Source: CAYNHF01 sp964397045
GTDB taxonomy: Bacteria > Actinomycetota > Acidimicrobiia > Spongiisociales > UBA5794
Reading direction: 5' to 3'
Assembly (NCBI GenBank): GCA_964397045.1
Contig: CAYNHF010000051.1
Location: 35,381-99,380 of the forward strand
Length of the DNA: 64,000 bases
Positions within the stretch are counted from its first letter, which is position 1, and the number at the start of each line of letters is the position of its first letter. A model generated the notes under the pieces. That model saw nothing but the letters and a program-made list of their open reading frames with translations, did no database searches and had not been told where the DNA came from. The translations under genes and the position numbers were made by a program. Shown one piece after another: positions 18,547-26,943 of the stretch.

Positions 18547-19869
18547 ATGCAGACGCGACCACAACCGGACGAAGGCTCGCGCCGCGACCCGTCGAAGATC
18601 GCGATCGCCGGGATCACCGGTGCCTTGATCGGAGGGGCGGGAGGGGCTGCGCTCGGCTCGTCCGGAGGCACCGCGGCCACGGTGTGGGGTGCGGTCACCG
18701 GCGCCGTCATCGTAGGAGTGGGTGAGGCCGTCACCGACGCCACCCGGACACCGGGAACCGCCAAACCCGTTGGTTGGCGCATCGTTTCGTCTGCCGCGCT
18801 TGCTGCCGTGCTCGGCTGGCTTGTCGACCTGGTGGCCCCTGACCTCCACCTCGCCGTATTCGGGGCCCTGTTCGGGTTGATCTACGGTGCCGTCGGCTTC
18901 AGGCTGGCGAAGCTGGCGCTCGGTGCCGGAGTCGGCATCGCCGTCGGGTTCGCGTTCGAAGCCGTCTGGCCTGAAGCCGGACTCGCCTGGGTGGCCGCGA
19001 TCACCCTCGTCGTCTACCGCATCCTCGCCGCTGTCATCTACCGGGGGCGTGAACAGGTGACCATCATGGGTGAGGCGGTGCCTCCGTCGGATCTCGAGTT
19101 CGTCGTGCCGTTCGCGGCTCGTTCTCGCTACGTGGGAGTCGACTACCTGAAACAGTACGCCGACATGACGGGCGCCGACTTCGTCAGGAGTCCGAAGGAT
19201 GTCGGAATCGTATCGTCATTCGACGATCTCCGTGGACCATCTCTGGACCCCACTGTTGTTCACCCGCTGATCCGCGAGTTCTACGAACACACCAGCCGGT
19301 TCCACCTCTCGATCACCCCCGAGTGGCGAGCGTGGATGAAACCCGTCTACCTGGTCTACCGGTCGACGATCGCCAGACCGATCGGCCAGGCGAACGTGCC
19401 CTTCGACGTCGAAGAGGTGCAGCACGGGGTGCGCAGCTGGATCGACACCATCGATCTCGACCATTCGGGTGGTATCGACTTCCGGGCCTGGGTTCGTGCC
19501 TACGAAGACACCAATGAGCCGCTGTATGTGGGCATCTACACGGTGCTGCGCCGCGAAGAGGTTGGATACGTGAGCGTTGGATTCCCGCTCCCAGACGGCA
19601 ACTTCACGGCCACACTGCTCCCCGTTGCGAATCGCGGCGACGGCCTCCTGCTGAGCTCGCGTTCCGAGCTCGACTACCCCGGCCACTACTTGAGTGCCGT
19701 CGAAGCCGAAGACGAATCGATGACCACGCTGCGCCTGTCTGGCTTCAATGAGGAGATCGACGTGTTCGTGGAAGCCGATGAACTGAGGACCGATCACCGT
19801 TTCTACCTCGGCGGGGTGCGCTTCCTGACGCTTCACTATGCGATCGAGCGGATCGCGGCGAGGGGATGA
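18547..19869 (+). CDS. Unknown membrane protein with an EF-hand-like loop
   Basis: 440 residues from the ATG at 18547 (GGAAG 6 nt upstream; TAGGAT at 18516 as likely -10); ATGs at 18472 and 18520 are less well placed. Residues 20-165 are Gly/Ala-rich and hydrophobic, with about five to six membrane segments. The C-terminal 270 residues are soluble. They include DLDHSGGIDFRA (303-314), which fits the EF-hand calcium loop at positions 1, 3, 5, 6, 8 and 9 but has Ala at position 12 where Glu or Asp is normal. Flanking sequences look helical. No family recognised. Confidence 0.6.
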   Translation: MQTRPQPDEGSRRDPSKIAIAGITGALIGGAGGAALGSSGGTAATVWGAVTGAVIVGVGEAVTDATRTPGTAKPVGWRIVSSAALAAVLGWLVDLVAPDLHLAVFGALFGLIYGAVGFRLAKLALGAGVGIAVGFAFEAVWPEAGLAWVAAITLVVYRILAAVIYRGREQVTIMGEAVPPSDLEFVVPFAARSRYVGVDYLKQYADMTGADFVRSPKDVGIVSSFDDLRGPSLDPTVVHPLIREFYEHTSRFHLSITPEWRAWMKPVYLVYRSTIARPIGQANVPFDVEEVQHGVRSWIDTIDLDHSGGIDFRAWVRAYEDTNEPLYVGIYTVLRREEVGYVSVGFPLPDGNFTATLLPVANRGDGLLLSSRSELDYPGHYLSAVEAEDESMTTLRLSGFNEEIDVFVEADELRTDHRFYLGGVRFLTLHYAIERIAARG

Positions 19870-19963
19870 CCCGATGAGGGATGTGTGCCCCGCCTCGTGG
19901 TGTCACCCACCAGGTCGACTTCCCCGTCTGTAGGGGAGACGATCACCACCGCAGGTGAGGGCC

Positions 19964-20657
19964 ATGGGGAGCCAGGCAGCAACTGAAGCAGCGGCGATTG
20001 CGAGCAGTACTCGCTCCACGAGGGTGGCTCGCGGCGGCCTCGTTGTCGGAGGCCTGCTCGGACTCCTCGTCACGCCGCCGTTCGCCCTTGCCTACCTACC
20101 TGCGTATGGCACACAAAACGGGGAAGCGGCGTCTCCCTGGCTCAGCCCACTCCGGGAACCGCTGCAGGAACTCGGGCTGCTCGGCGGCGATCCGGTCGCC
20201 ACCTACACCCGCTACGGCAAGGCGTTTGGTGTGGCCCTCCTCCTGGTCACGGTCTCGCTGGCGGTCGTCGTACGAGCGCGTCGCCGCAAGGGACCACGAG
20301 AAACCCGGGCCTGGCTGGTGCTCATCACCGGCCTCGGCGTCCTCACGCTGGGCACCTTCGGGGACTACGCATTGGAGCAGGGAAGCTTCTGGGCCAACAA
20401 TGGGCTCGGGCTCGAACTGGTCGGGTTACTCATCCTCGCAGTAGCCACCCCGCTGCTCGGTTGGGCGCTGCGTCTGGAGACCGGATTCTCGCGTCCGAAG
20501 AGCCTGGCGGTGGCATTGATCGGTCCGGCCAGCCTGATACTGGGTTCAGTGCTGACAGCCCACATCCCGAGCGGACGCCTCCCTGTTCCTGGTGGCTGCC
20601 GTCTTCGTCGGGTTCGGCGGACTACCGAACGGGACGGCACCGGGGACCACTGCCTAG
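19964..20657 (+). pseudogene. Membrane protein gene with a frameshift near 20570
   Basis: Reads as a multi-helix membrane protein from the ATG at 19964 (GTG at 19955 is an alternative), with segments near residues 20-45, 85-103, 115-130 and 145-165. At about 20566-20572 the membrane-protein character leaves this frame and continues in the +1 frame as DASLFLVAAVFVGFGGLPNG, which ends at a TAG at 20655-20657. One extra base in GAGCGGACG would explain this. Without the shift, the frame runs on to 21067 antisense across the rhodanese gene, which is unlikely. A real lesion and a sequencing or assembly error are both possible. Confidence 0.6.
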
Positions 20658-20983
20658 CCGACGGCGGTACCTTCCAGCGGGTAGCCCGCGTTCTGCCAGT
20701 CGCTGAGACCGCCGGAGTACCGCCGCACGCTGGTGTAGCCCTCTTCGATCAGCCGGCGGTAGACGAACCGGCTGGCGACGCAGGCCTCGTCAGAGCAATA
20801 GACGACGATCTCCTGGTCTTTGTCGAAGGCGCCAAAACCGGCAACCGGGTCCTCGAAATTCAGCGAACCCGGGATGTGCATCGCCTCAAACGCCCACCGG
20901 TGCAGCGTCATGACGAGCGCAAAATCATCGCCTGCGTCCAGCTTCGCCTTGAGCTCATCCCGCGAAATCGTGTTGATATCCAT
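20654..20983 (-). CDS. Rhodanese-like sulfurtransferase domain protein
   Basis: 109-residue single-domain rhodanese. It has the AMHIPGSLNF strand-turn and the active-site loop VVYCSDEACVAS with Cys63 (Cys68 closes the loop), and ends with a GGLSDWQNAGYPLEG helix. Single-domain forms transfer sulfane sulfur to thiol acceptors or act as carriers; the partner is unknown. TAGAGT sits 8 nt upstream of the ATG. Its stop overlaps by 4 bp the restored end of the convergent membrane gene. Confidence 0.85.
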   Translation of the reverse strand: MDINTISRDELKAKLDAGDDFALVMTLHRWAFEAMHIPGSLNFEDPVAGFGAFDKDQEIVVYCSDEACVASRFVYRRLIEEGYTSVRRYSGGLSDWQNAGYPLEGTAVG

Positions 20984-21069
20984 GAGCGGCGACTCTACAC
21001 CTTCGCCCCCACCCGGCTCAGGGCGCAGTCGCGTAGCCTGGGCTTGGCAGTCTGTCGACGGGAGTAGCC

Positions 21070-21975
21070 ATGAAACGCATCATCATCGTCATGCTCGCGG
21101 TTGCGGGTTTGCTGGCGATTCCATCCGCAGCACTCGCCCAGAGTGACGAAGCGGACGGCGTACTGGTGCGGGTAAAGGGCGATGCCACCGTTTCGGCAGA
21201 CGAAGTGGTCAGTGTCGTGGTTGTGGTCAAGGGTGACCTCATACTCGAAGGCGTCGCGGAAACCGTCGTGGTGGTCGACGGCACCGTTGATGCCGTCGGA
21301 GCGACCATCAACACGCTCGTGGTGGTGCGCGGCAGCGCGATGTTGTCGAATGGGGCGACCGTCACCGGTGATGTATGGCTCACGGACTCAACCCTCACCA
21401 GGTCAGAAGACTCCACAGTGGAAGGAGCGATTCGTCGCGGCTTCCGGGGCACCTGGATCGCAGGACTCTGGATCGCCGGTCTCATCCTCGGCCTGGGCCT
21501 TGCGCTGCTGGTCGTGCTGGGGGCCCTCACCTTCGCCGCGATCGCCCCGAATGTGGCGAGACGCGCCGGTGCCGCGATTCGCGGCGACCTCGGACACGTG
21601 GCCCTCGCCGGATTGGTCTTCTGGATCGTTCTGCCCTTGCTCGCCGGACTGCTGCTCGTCACCCTCGTCGGCATTCCAGCGGCGTTCACAGTCTGGTTCG
21701 CCGTAATGCCGATCTTCGGCTTCCTCGGCTACATCGTGGTCGGAATCTGGCTCGGAGAGCTGATGGTTGCGCGCGACGGCGGGGAAGGCCATCCCTATCT
21801 CGCGGCGTTTGTGGGAACCGCGGTGCTGGTGCTCGCCGGGGTCATCCCCGGGCTTGGCTGGATAGTAGGGATGCTGGCTTCGCTGCTTGGTGGGAGTGCG
21901 CTGGCCTTGCTGGCGTGGCAAGCCTTCCGCTCCAACGGAGATACGACGACGGTCTCAGATCCTGTCGAGGCCTGA
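21070..21975 (+). CDS. Secreted bactofilin-like domain fused to a membrane domain
   Basis: 301 residues. A signal peptide (about 1-24, cleavage after AALAQ or ALA) precedes a valine-rich segment of short repeats (VRVKGDATV, VVVVKGDLILEG, VVVVDGTVDAVG, VVVRGSAMLSNGATVTGDV). These read as the rungs of a right-handed beta-helix as in bactofilins. From residue 127 come about five membrane helices. Here the beta-helix would lie outside the membrane, unlike cytoplasmic bactofilins. Function unknown; a cell-envelope scaffold is a guess. ATG at 21070 with GGGAG upstream and TAGCCT further upstream as -10. Confidence 0.7.
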   Translation: MKRIIIVMLAVAGLLAIPSAALAQSDEADGVLVRVKGDATVSADEVVSVVVVVKGDLILEGVAETVVVVDGTVDAVGATINTLVVVRGSAMLSNGATVTGDVWLTDSTLTRSEDSTVEGAIRRGFRGTWIAGLWIAGLILGLGLALLVVLGALTFAAIAPNVARRAGAAIRGDLGHVALAGLVFWIVLPLLAGLLLVTLVGIPAAFTVWFAVMPIFGFLGYIVVGIWLGELMVARDGGEGHPYLAAFVGTAVLVLAGVIPGLGWIVGMLASLLGGSALALLAWQAFRSNGDTTTVSDPVEA

Positions 21976-22068
21976 CCGGGAGGCGGATTCCCAGTATTGG
22001 TGATCCTGTGGCGGTCCCTGCGGCACCGTGTTACAAAGACGACTGCACGCGCCACACAAGGAGTTCGC

Positions 22069-23166
22069 ATGACCGACCTGATGCCCATTCTCGGGTACGA
22101 CGCCATCGAGTTCTATGTGGGCAACGCACGCCAGGCAGCGCACTACTACCGAACCGCGTTCGGATTCGATGTGGTCGGATACGCCGGTCCCGAGTACGGA
22201 GTCCGTGACCGCTGTTCATACGTGTTGGAACAAAACGGGATCCGTTTCGTAGTCACGGCAGGGCTCGGACCAGAGTCCGAGATCGTGCAGCACCAGGCGC
22301 TGCACGGCGACGGAGTCAAGGATGTCGCGTTCTCGGTCCCAGACGCAGAGGAGGCCTTTCGGGTAGCGCTGGATCGTGGCGCCATCCCTCACCAGGAACC
22401 GGCGGTGTTTGAGGACGACCACGGCAAGCTGGTCGTCTCCGCGATCAAGGCATACGGCGACACCATCCACTCGTTCGTGGACCGGAGCAACTACTCGGGG
22501 GTCTACGCCCCCGGGTATCGGCCAACGACGCACTGGGCAGAGGCCGAGGACGCCGGCCTGCACTACGTCGATCACGTTGTATGCAACGTCGAACTCGGCA
22601 AGATGAACGAATGGGCGTCCTACTACGCCGCCATCATGGGATTCACTCAACTCCACCACTTCAACGACGAGCAGATCTCCACCGAGTACACGGCACTGAT
22701 GTCCAAGGTGCTGTGGGACGGCAGCGGACGAATCAAGCTGCCGATCAACGAACCTGCAGCAGGCAAGAAGAAGAGCCAGATCGAGGAGTATCTCGACTTC
22801 TACCGATCCCCCGGTGTCCAACACATGGCGCTCGCCACCGAAGACATCGTGGAGACCGTTCGCAAGATGCGCGCCAGCGGGGTGCGGTTCCTCCGCACCC
22901 CGCAGAACTACTACGACGAGCTGAAGGATCGGCTCGACTGGTCCACGATCGACGCCGATATCGACGAACTGGCCGAACTCGGCATCCTCGCCGACCAGGA
23001 CGACGAGGGGTACCTGCTCCAGATCTTCACCAAGTCGGTGCAGGATCGCCCGACTGTGTTCTACGAGATCATCGAGCGCCATGGTTCGCTGGGTTTCGGC
23101 ATCGGTAACTTCCAGGCCTTGTTCGAAGCGATCGAACGAGACCAGGCCGCCCGCGGAAATCTGTAG
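22069..23166 (+). CDS. hppD: 4-hydroxyphenylpyruvate dioxygenase
   Basis: 365 residues, full length for HPPD. Two vicinal-oxygen-chelate domains; the Fe(II) ligands are His169 (YVDHVVCNV), His252 (QHMAL) and Glu333 (FYEIIER). Other conserved stretches are SGRIKLPINEPA and GYLLQIFTKSVQDRPT. It converts 4-hydroxyphenylpyruvate to homogentisate in tyrosine breakdown. ATG at 22069 with AAGGAG 5 nt upstream. No homogentisate dioxygenase gene is in the window. Confidence 0.96.
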   Translation: MTDLMPILGYDAIEFYVGNARQAAHYYRTAFGFDVVGYAGPEYGVRDRCSYVLEQNGIRFVVTAGLGPESEIVQHQALHGDGVKDVAFSVPDAEEAFRVALDRGAIPHQEPAVFEDDHGKLVVSAIKAYGDTIHSFVDRSNYSGVYAPGYRPTTHWAEAEDAGLHYVDHVVCNVELGKMNEWASYYAAIMGFTQLHHFNDEQISTEYTALMSKVLWDGSGRIKLPINEPAAGKKKSQIEEYLDFYRSPGVQHMALATEDIVETVRKMRASGVRFLRTPQNYYDELKDRLDWSTIDADIDELAELGILADQDDEGYLLQIFTKSVQDRPTVFYEIIERHGSLGFGIGNFQALFEAIERDQAARGNL

Positions 23167-23174
23167 GTCGGGAC

Positions 23175-23188
23175 GAGTTCGGGAACTC
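23175..23188. terminator. Small hairpin after hppD
   Basis: 5-bp stem (23175-23179 with 23184-23188), loop CGGG, 8 bp after the hppD stop and upstream of the serpin start. Weak as a terminator. Confidence 0.25.
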
Positions 23189-23216
23189 TCCCCACCTTAC
23201 GTTTCGTCGTACCCAT

Positions 23217-24578
23217 ATGAGACTTGCGCGAGTCGTGACCGGGCTGGTGGTTCTCGCCCTCATCGCCGCGGCCTGCGGGGACGATGCCGGCGGGTCGTCT
23301 TCGACGGCTCCGTCCGACGAGCAGACCACCACCACCGCATCACCCGCGGACGTCCCGGTAACAACCGTTCCATTCGTGAACGGGGAGGAAATCCGACTCG
23401 ACCTGCCCCGAGCCACCACCGGGGTTTCGGACGCCGAACTTGCAGCCGTCGTGGCCGGCGACACCCAGTTCGGGCTGGACCTGTTCACCACGGTGGCAAC
23501 CGACGAGAACGTGATGCTCTCGCCGTACTCGATCGCCACCGCGTTGGCCATGTTGTACCCGGGAGCGCGCGGGACAACGGCGGCCGAAATCGCGGAGGTG
23601 CTCCACCTCAACGTCGATGACGAGACGTTGCATGCCGCTCGGAACCAACTCGACCTCTCACTCGCCGCCGCGCCGCCGGCGCAGGAGGAGGAAGACTCCC
23701 GCGAGCCGTTCGCGATCCGACCCGCCAACTCGGCGTGGGGCCAGGGGGGCTACCCGTTCCTCGATGAGTACCTGGCGGTGCTGGCGACGTACTACGGGGC
23801 GGGGCTGCGCCTGACCGATTTCGCAACCGATCCTGTCGGTGCCACGGACACCATCAACGAGTGGGTGGAGGACGCCACCGAGGATCGAATCCAGGACCTG
23901 ATTCCACCCGGAGCCATCGATTCACTCACCCGGCTGGTGCTCGTCAACGCCATCTGGTTCCAGGCTAACTGGGCCGCGCCGTTCGAACCGGAGCTCACGG
24001 AGCCCGGTGACTTCACCCTGGCAGATGGATCCACCATCGCGGTGCCGATGATGCACGGCAGTCAGCGGACCGGCTACGCCGACACCGATCTTTACGAGGC
24101 GGTGCGACTCCCGTATGCCGGGGACGCCGCCATGGTGGTCATGCTGCCCAAACAGGGAACGCCGGCCGACCTCGCCGCAGCCCTCGACGGTGAGGACATG
24201 AGCCCGCAGTGGGGTGATGCCCAGGTCGACATCACGCTGCCGAGCTTCGAATTCGAATCTGAGATCCTTCTCAAGCAGGGGCTGATGGAGCTCGGCATGG
24301 AGGCTGCCTTCCGAGACGCGGCTGCACCAGACGGAGCCGACCTCACGGGGATCACCCCGCTGCGCGAGTTGTACGTCAGCGATGCACTCCACAACTCATT
24401 CATCGCACTCGACGAGGAGGGAACCGAGGCTGCAGCGGCGACCGCTTTGATCATCGGGATTACGTCCCTTCCGCAGCCGGCGACCTTCACCGCAGACCGG
24501 CCGTTCCTCTTCTGGATCGAACACACCACTACAAGCGAGGTGCTGTTCCTGGGCCAGGTGACGAACCCCGTCGCGTGA
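23217..24578 (+). CDS. Lipoprotein serpin (protease inhibitor)
   Basis: 453 residues. Lipoprotein signal with lipobox LIAAAC (Cys20), a Ser/Thr-rich linker to about residue 60, then a complete serpin fold: NVMLSPYSIATALAMLYPGARG, the breach-region strand LVLVNAIWFQANWAAPF, and the C-terminal DRPFLFWIEH with GQVTNP. The reactive-centre hinge EEGTEAAAAT (400-409) has the small residues needed for loop insertion, so it should be inhibitory. Counting from P15 (Gly402) puts P1-P1' at Thr416-Ser417, suggesting an elastase- or subtilisin-like target. Tethered on the outer face of the membrane. Confidence 0.9.
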   Translation: MRLARVVTGLVVLALIAAACGDDAGGSSSTAPSDEQTTTTASPADVPVTTVPFVNGEEIRLDLPRATTGVSDAELAAVVAGDTQFGLDLFTTVATDENVMLSPYSIATALAMLYPGARGTTAAEIAEVLHLNVDDETLHAARNQLDLSLAAAPPAQEEEDSREPFAIRPANSAWGQGGYPFLDEYLAVLATYYGAGLRLTDFATDPVGATDTINEWVEDATEDRIQDLIPPGAIDSLTRLVLVNAIWFQANWAAPFEPELTEPGDFTLADGSTIAVPMMHGSQRTGYADTDLYEAVRLPYAGDAAMVVMLPKQGTPADLAAALDGEDMSPQWGDAQVDITLPSFEFESEILLKQGLMELGMEAAFRDAAAPDGADLTGITPLRELYVSDALHNSFIALDEEGTEAAAATALIIGITSLPQPATFTADRPFLFWIEHTTTSEVLFLGQVTNPVA

Positions 24579-24587
24579 GCTCCGTCG

Positions 24588-24992
24588 TCAGTCCTCCGCA
24601 GCGGCCGCGGGACCGGCAGACTTCCGATCCGAGGCGAGCTTGAACTGGATGGCAGCGAGGATGCCGTAGCCCACGGTCTCTGCCGGACTGCCGGTGAGAG
24701 CCGCCATGACCGAGAAGACACCGCCGGCTATCAGTGCCGGACGGACCGCGGCTCCCCTGGTGAGGATGGCGATCGCGACCGCAGCCTGGAACACTGCCAC
24801 CAGGGCGGTGACGGCCACGCTGTCTGGCACCAGCAGCTCCTCGATGAGTGCCTCGGCTGGTGGGAGCCATGCCTGCTCCGCCATGGCGTCATAGAACCCC
24901 CGGCTCTCGCGCAGCACGAACAGCGACTGATGCACCGCTCCGATGGCATAGAGCCCGCCGATGATGAGTTCGGCACCGGTGCGGAGCTTCAT
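24588..24992 (-). CDS. Small integral membrane protein, unknown
   Basis: 134 residues with four predicted helices (about 8-25, 55-75, 80-98, 100-117), the shape of the DoxX/DUF4267-type families, but no signature to name it. Its ATG at 24992 overlaps the stop of the upstream reductase gene by 4 bp, so the two are translationally coupled. Confidence 0.65.
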   Translation of the reverse strand: MKLRTGAELIIGGLYAIGAVHQSLFVLRESRGFYDAMAEQAWLPPAEALIEELLVPDSVAVTALVAVFQAAVAIAILTRGAAVRPALIAGGVFSVMAALTGSPAETVGYGILAAIQFKLASDRKSAGPAAAAED

Positions 24993-25975
24993 GCGTGAGC
25001 TGCGGCCACGGTGACGACGACCTTGCCGCGGGCGTGACCGGTTTCGAGATAGTGAACGGCTTCGGGGGTCTCGCTCAACTCGTAGGTCTTGTCGACGACC
25101 GGCGTGACCTTCCCGGCTTCGATGAGTTCTGTCAGCAGCCCCAAATGTTCGTTGGGCCTGTCATTCACCGGCACCATCCGCTGGCTCACAAACGGCGACA
25201 TGGCAACAGCCTTGATCTGCTGGACCATCGGCCCGAACCATTTGCCGCCCCCTGCTCCAAAGGCACCGTAGGTCCCGCTGGGCGCCAGCACCCGCCTGCA
25301 CTCTGATATCGGATGGTTTCCCACCGTATCGAGCACCAGGTCGTATCGCTCCTGCCTCTCGGTGAAGTCCTGCTCGGTGTAGTCGATGACGTGGTCGGCG
25401 CCGATGGATCGGACCATGTCCACGTTCTTCGGACTGCATACGCCGGTCACCTCAGCGCCGGACGCCATGGCGAGCTGGACCGCGAACGTTCCCAGGCCAC
25501 CTGATGCACCGTTCACCAAGACCTTCTGTCCCGGCTGCACCTTCCCCTTGTCGCGCACGCCCTGCAGAGCCGTCACGCCTGCCATCGGCACCGCCGCCGC
25601 CTGCTCGAATGACAGGTTCGAAGGCTTCCTCCCCAACATGGTGCCCGAAAACCTCACGTAGTCGGCGCAGCCCCCGAAGCCGACCTCGCCGTACACCTCG
25701 TCCCCCGGCTGGAACCGCGTCACGCTGCCGCCCACAGCCTCTACCCGTCCGGCCATGTCACCACCCAGGATCCGGGTTCGCTTCGGCTTGCGAGGCCCCG
25801 CCACCACCCGCGCGACGTAGGGCAGCCCCCGCATGAGGAGCCAGTCGTAGGGATTCAGACCGGCCGCATGAACGCGCACCAGGACCTCATCCTCCTTGAA
25901 GACCGGAATATCGACGTCCCCGAACTCGAGCACCTCGTCAGGTGCGCCGTACTCGCGGTACACGATCGCCCTCAT
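24989..25975 (-). CDS. Zinc-free MDR alcohol dehydrogenase / quinone reductase-like enzyme
   Basis: 328 residues from the ATG at 25975 (AGGAG 6-7 nt upstream). N-terminal GroES-like domain (MRAIVYREYGAPDEVLEF, then GGDMAGRVEAVGG), then a Rossmann domain with VLVNGASGGLGTFAVQLA for NAD(P)H. The catalytic-zinc Cys/His set of true alcohol dehydrogenases is absent, which points to the NADPH:quinone oxidoreductase branch. C-terminal ETGHARGKVVVTV is typical of that branch. Substrate unknown. Confidence 0.85.
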   Translation of the reverse strand: MRAIVYREYGAPDEVLEFGDVDIPVFKEDEVLVRVHAAGLNPYDWLLMRGLPYVARVVAGPRKPKRTRILGGDMAGRVEAVGGSVTRFQPGDEVYGEVGFGGCADYVRFSGTMLGRKPSNLSFEQAAAVPMAGVTALQGVRDKGKVQPGQKVLVNGASGGLGTFAVQLAMASGAEVTGVCSPKNVDMVRSIGADHVIDYTEQDFTERQERYDLVLDTVGNHPISECRRVLAPSGTYGAFGAGGGKWFGPMVQQIKAVAMSPFVSQRMVPVNDRPNEHLGLLTELIEAGKVTPVVDKTYELSETPEAVHYLETGHARGKVVVTVAAAHA

Positions 25976-26179
25976 CGATTTCTCCTGAGTTGCATTCGGT
26001 TTGGCCAAGACGAGTTCTGGCGCATTCTCACCTGCGGAATTCTGCGGCCGGTAGGGGCCAATGCCTCTGCGAGTTGCGGGGCGTCCGAGGATCCCTCGAG
26101 GTAGCGCAACAAGCAGGCGGACCCACGACGCCGGTGTGAGTGAACAGGACCGCGGGGGCCGCGGATTACCATCGAGGCG

Positions 26180-26731
26180 GTGCCGCGAGACCTCTCCAAC
26201 ACCGCCCTGATCGTCGTCGACGTCCAGCGTGGTTTCGCCGACCCGAGTTGGGGACCGCGCAACAACCCTTCTTGCGAGCAGAACATTGCATCTCTGGTCG
26301 CGTCCTGGCGGGCGGCCGAGCGCCCTGTCGTGCACGTCCGTCACGACTCGGCCACGCCCGGGTCGCCTCTCCGACCAGGCCAACCCGGCAACGAACTGCA
26401 GCCCGTCCTCTCCAATGAACCCGACCTGCTCGTCACCAAGAGCGTCAACTCGGCCTTCTACGGTGCTCCCGACCTCCAGCAATGGCTGGACGAAAGAAGC
26501 ATCACAGGAGTGGCCATCTGCGGAATTCAGACGAACTTCTGCTGTGAAACCACGGCCCGCATGGCAGGCAATCTCGGCTACGACACACTCTTCGTACTCG
26601 ACGCCACCCACACCTTCGATCTTGCCGCACTGGACGGCAGCGTGATCGCCGCAGACGAACTTGCCCGCGTCACCGCCGCCAACCTCCAGGATGAGTTCGC
26701 CGCGGTCGTCATGACCGCCGAACTGTTGTAG
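26180..26731 (+). CDS. Isochorismatase-family cysteine hydrolase
   Basis: 183 residues. Catalytic triad of the family: Asp14 (IVVDVQRGF), Lys87 (VTKSVNSAF) and Cys121 (TNFCCETTAR), with the cis-peptide loop at GIQTN. Family members hydrolyse amides or esters such as nicotinamide, ureidoacrylate or N-carbamoyl compounds; the exact substrate is not evident. GTG start; the 204 bp upstream hold no gene I can support. Confidence 0.82.
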   Translation: MPRDLSNTALIVVDVQRGFADPSWGPRNNPSCEQNIASLVASWRAAERPVVHVRHDSATPGSPLRPGQPGNELQPVLSNEPDLLVTKSVNSAFYGAPDLQQWLDERSITGVAICGIQTNFCCETTARMAGNLGYDTLFVLDATHTFDLAALDGSVIAADELARVTAANLQDEFAAVVMTAELL

Positions 26732-26931
26732 GCAGCGATCGCGACTTCGGCGCCCCGATGACCAGAGATGGATCCATCGGACCACCCGAGCCCTCCATCA
26801 CGAATTGGGCCGCATCCCGACCTCCATAGTGTGCTCGGCCTCCCTCCACCAGATGCGGCCTACCCCCGGCACTCCGTTGCCCGGCGTGAACTGGGTGCGG
26901 GTGCGCTTCCCCGCCAACGCCGATCGTCGTC

Positions 26932-26937
26932 TAGTCT
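26932..26937 (+). promoter_or_regulatory. -10 hexamer TAGTCT of a leaderless start
   Basis: TAGTCT 6 nt before the ATG at 26944; no ribosome binding site. The preceding gap from 26732 holds no supported gene. Confidence 0.55.
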
Positions 26938-26943
26938 CGCCTG

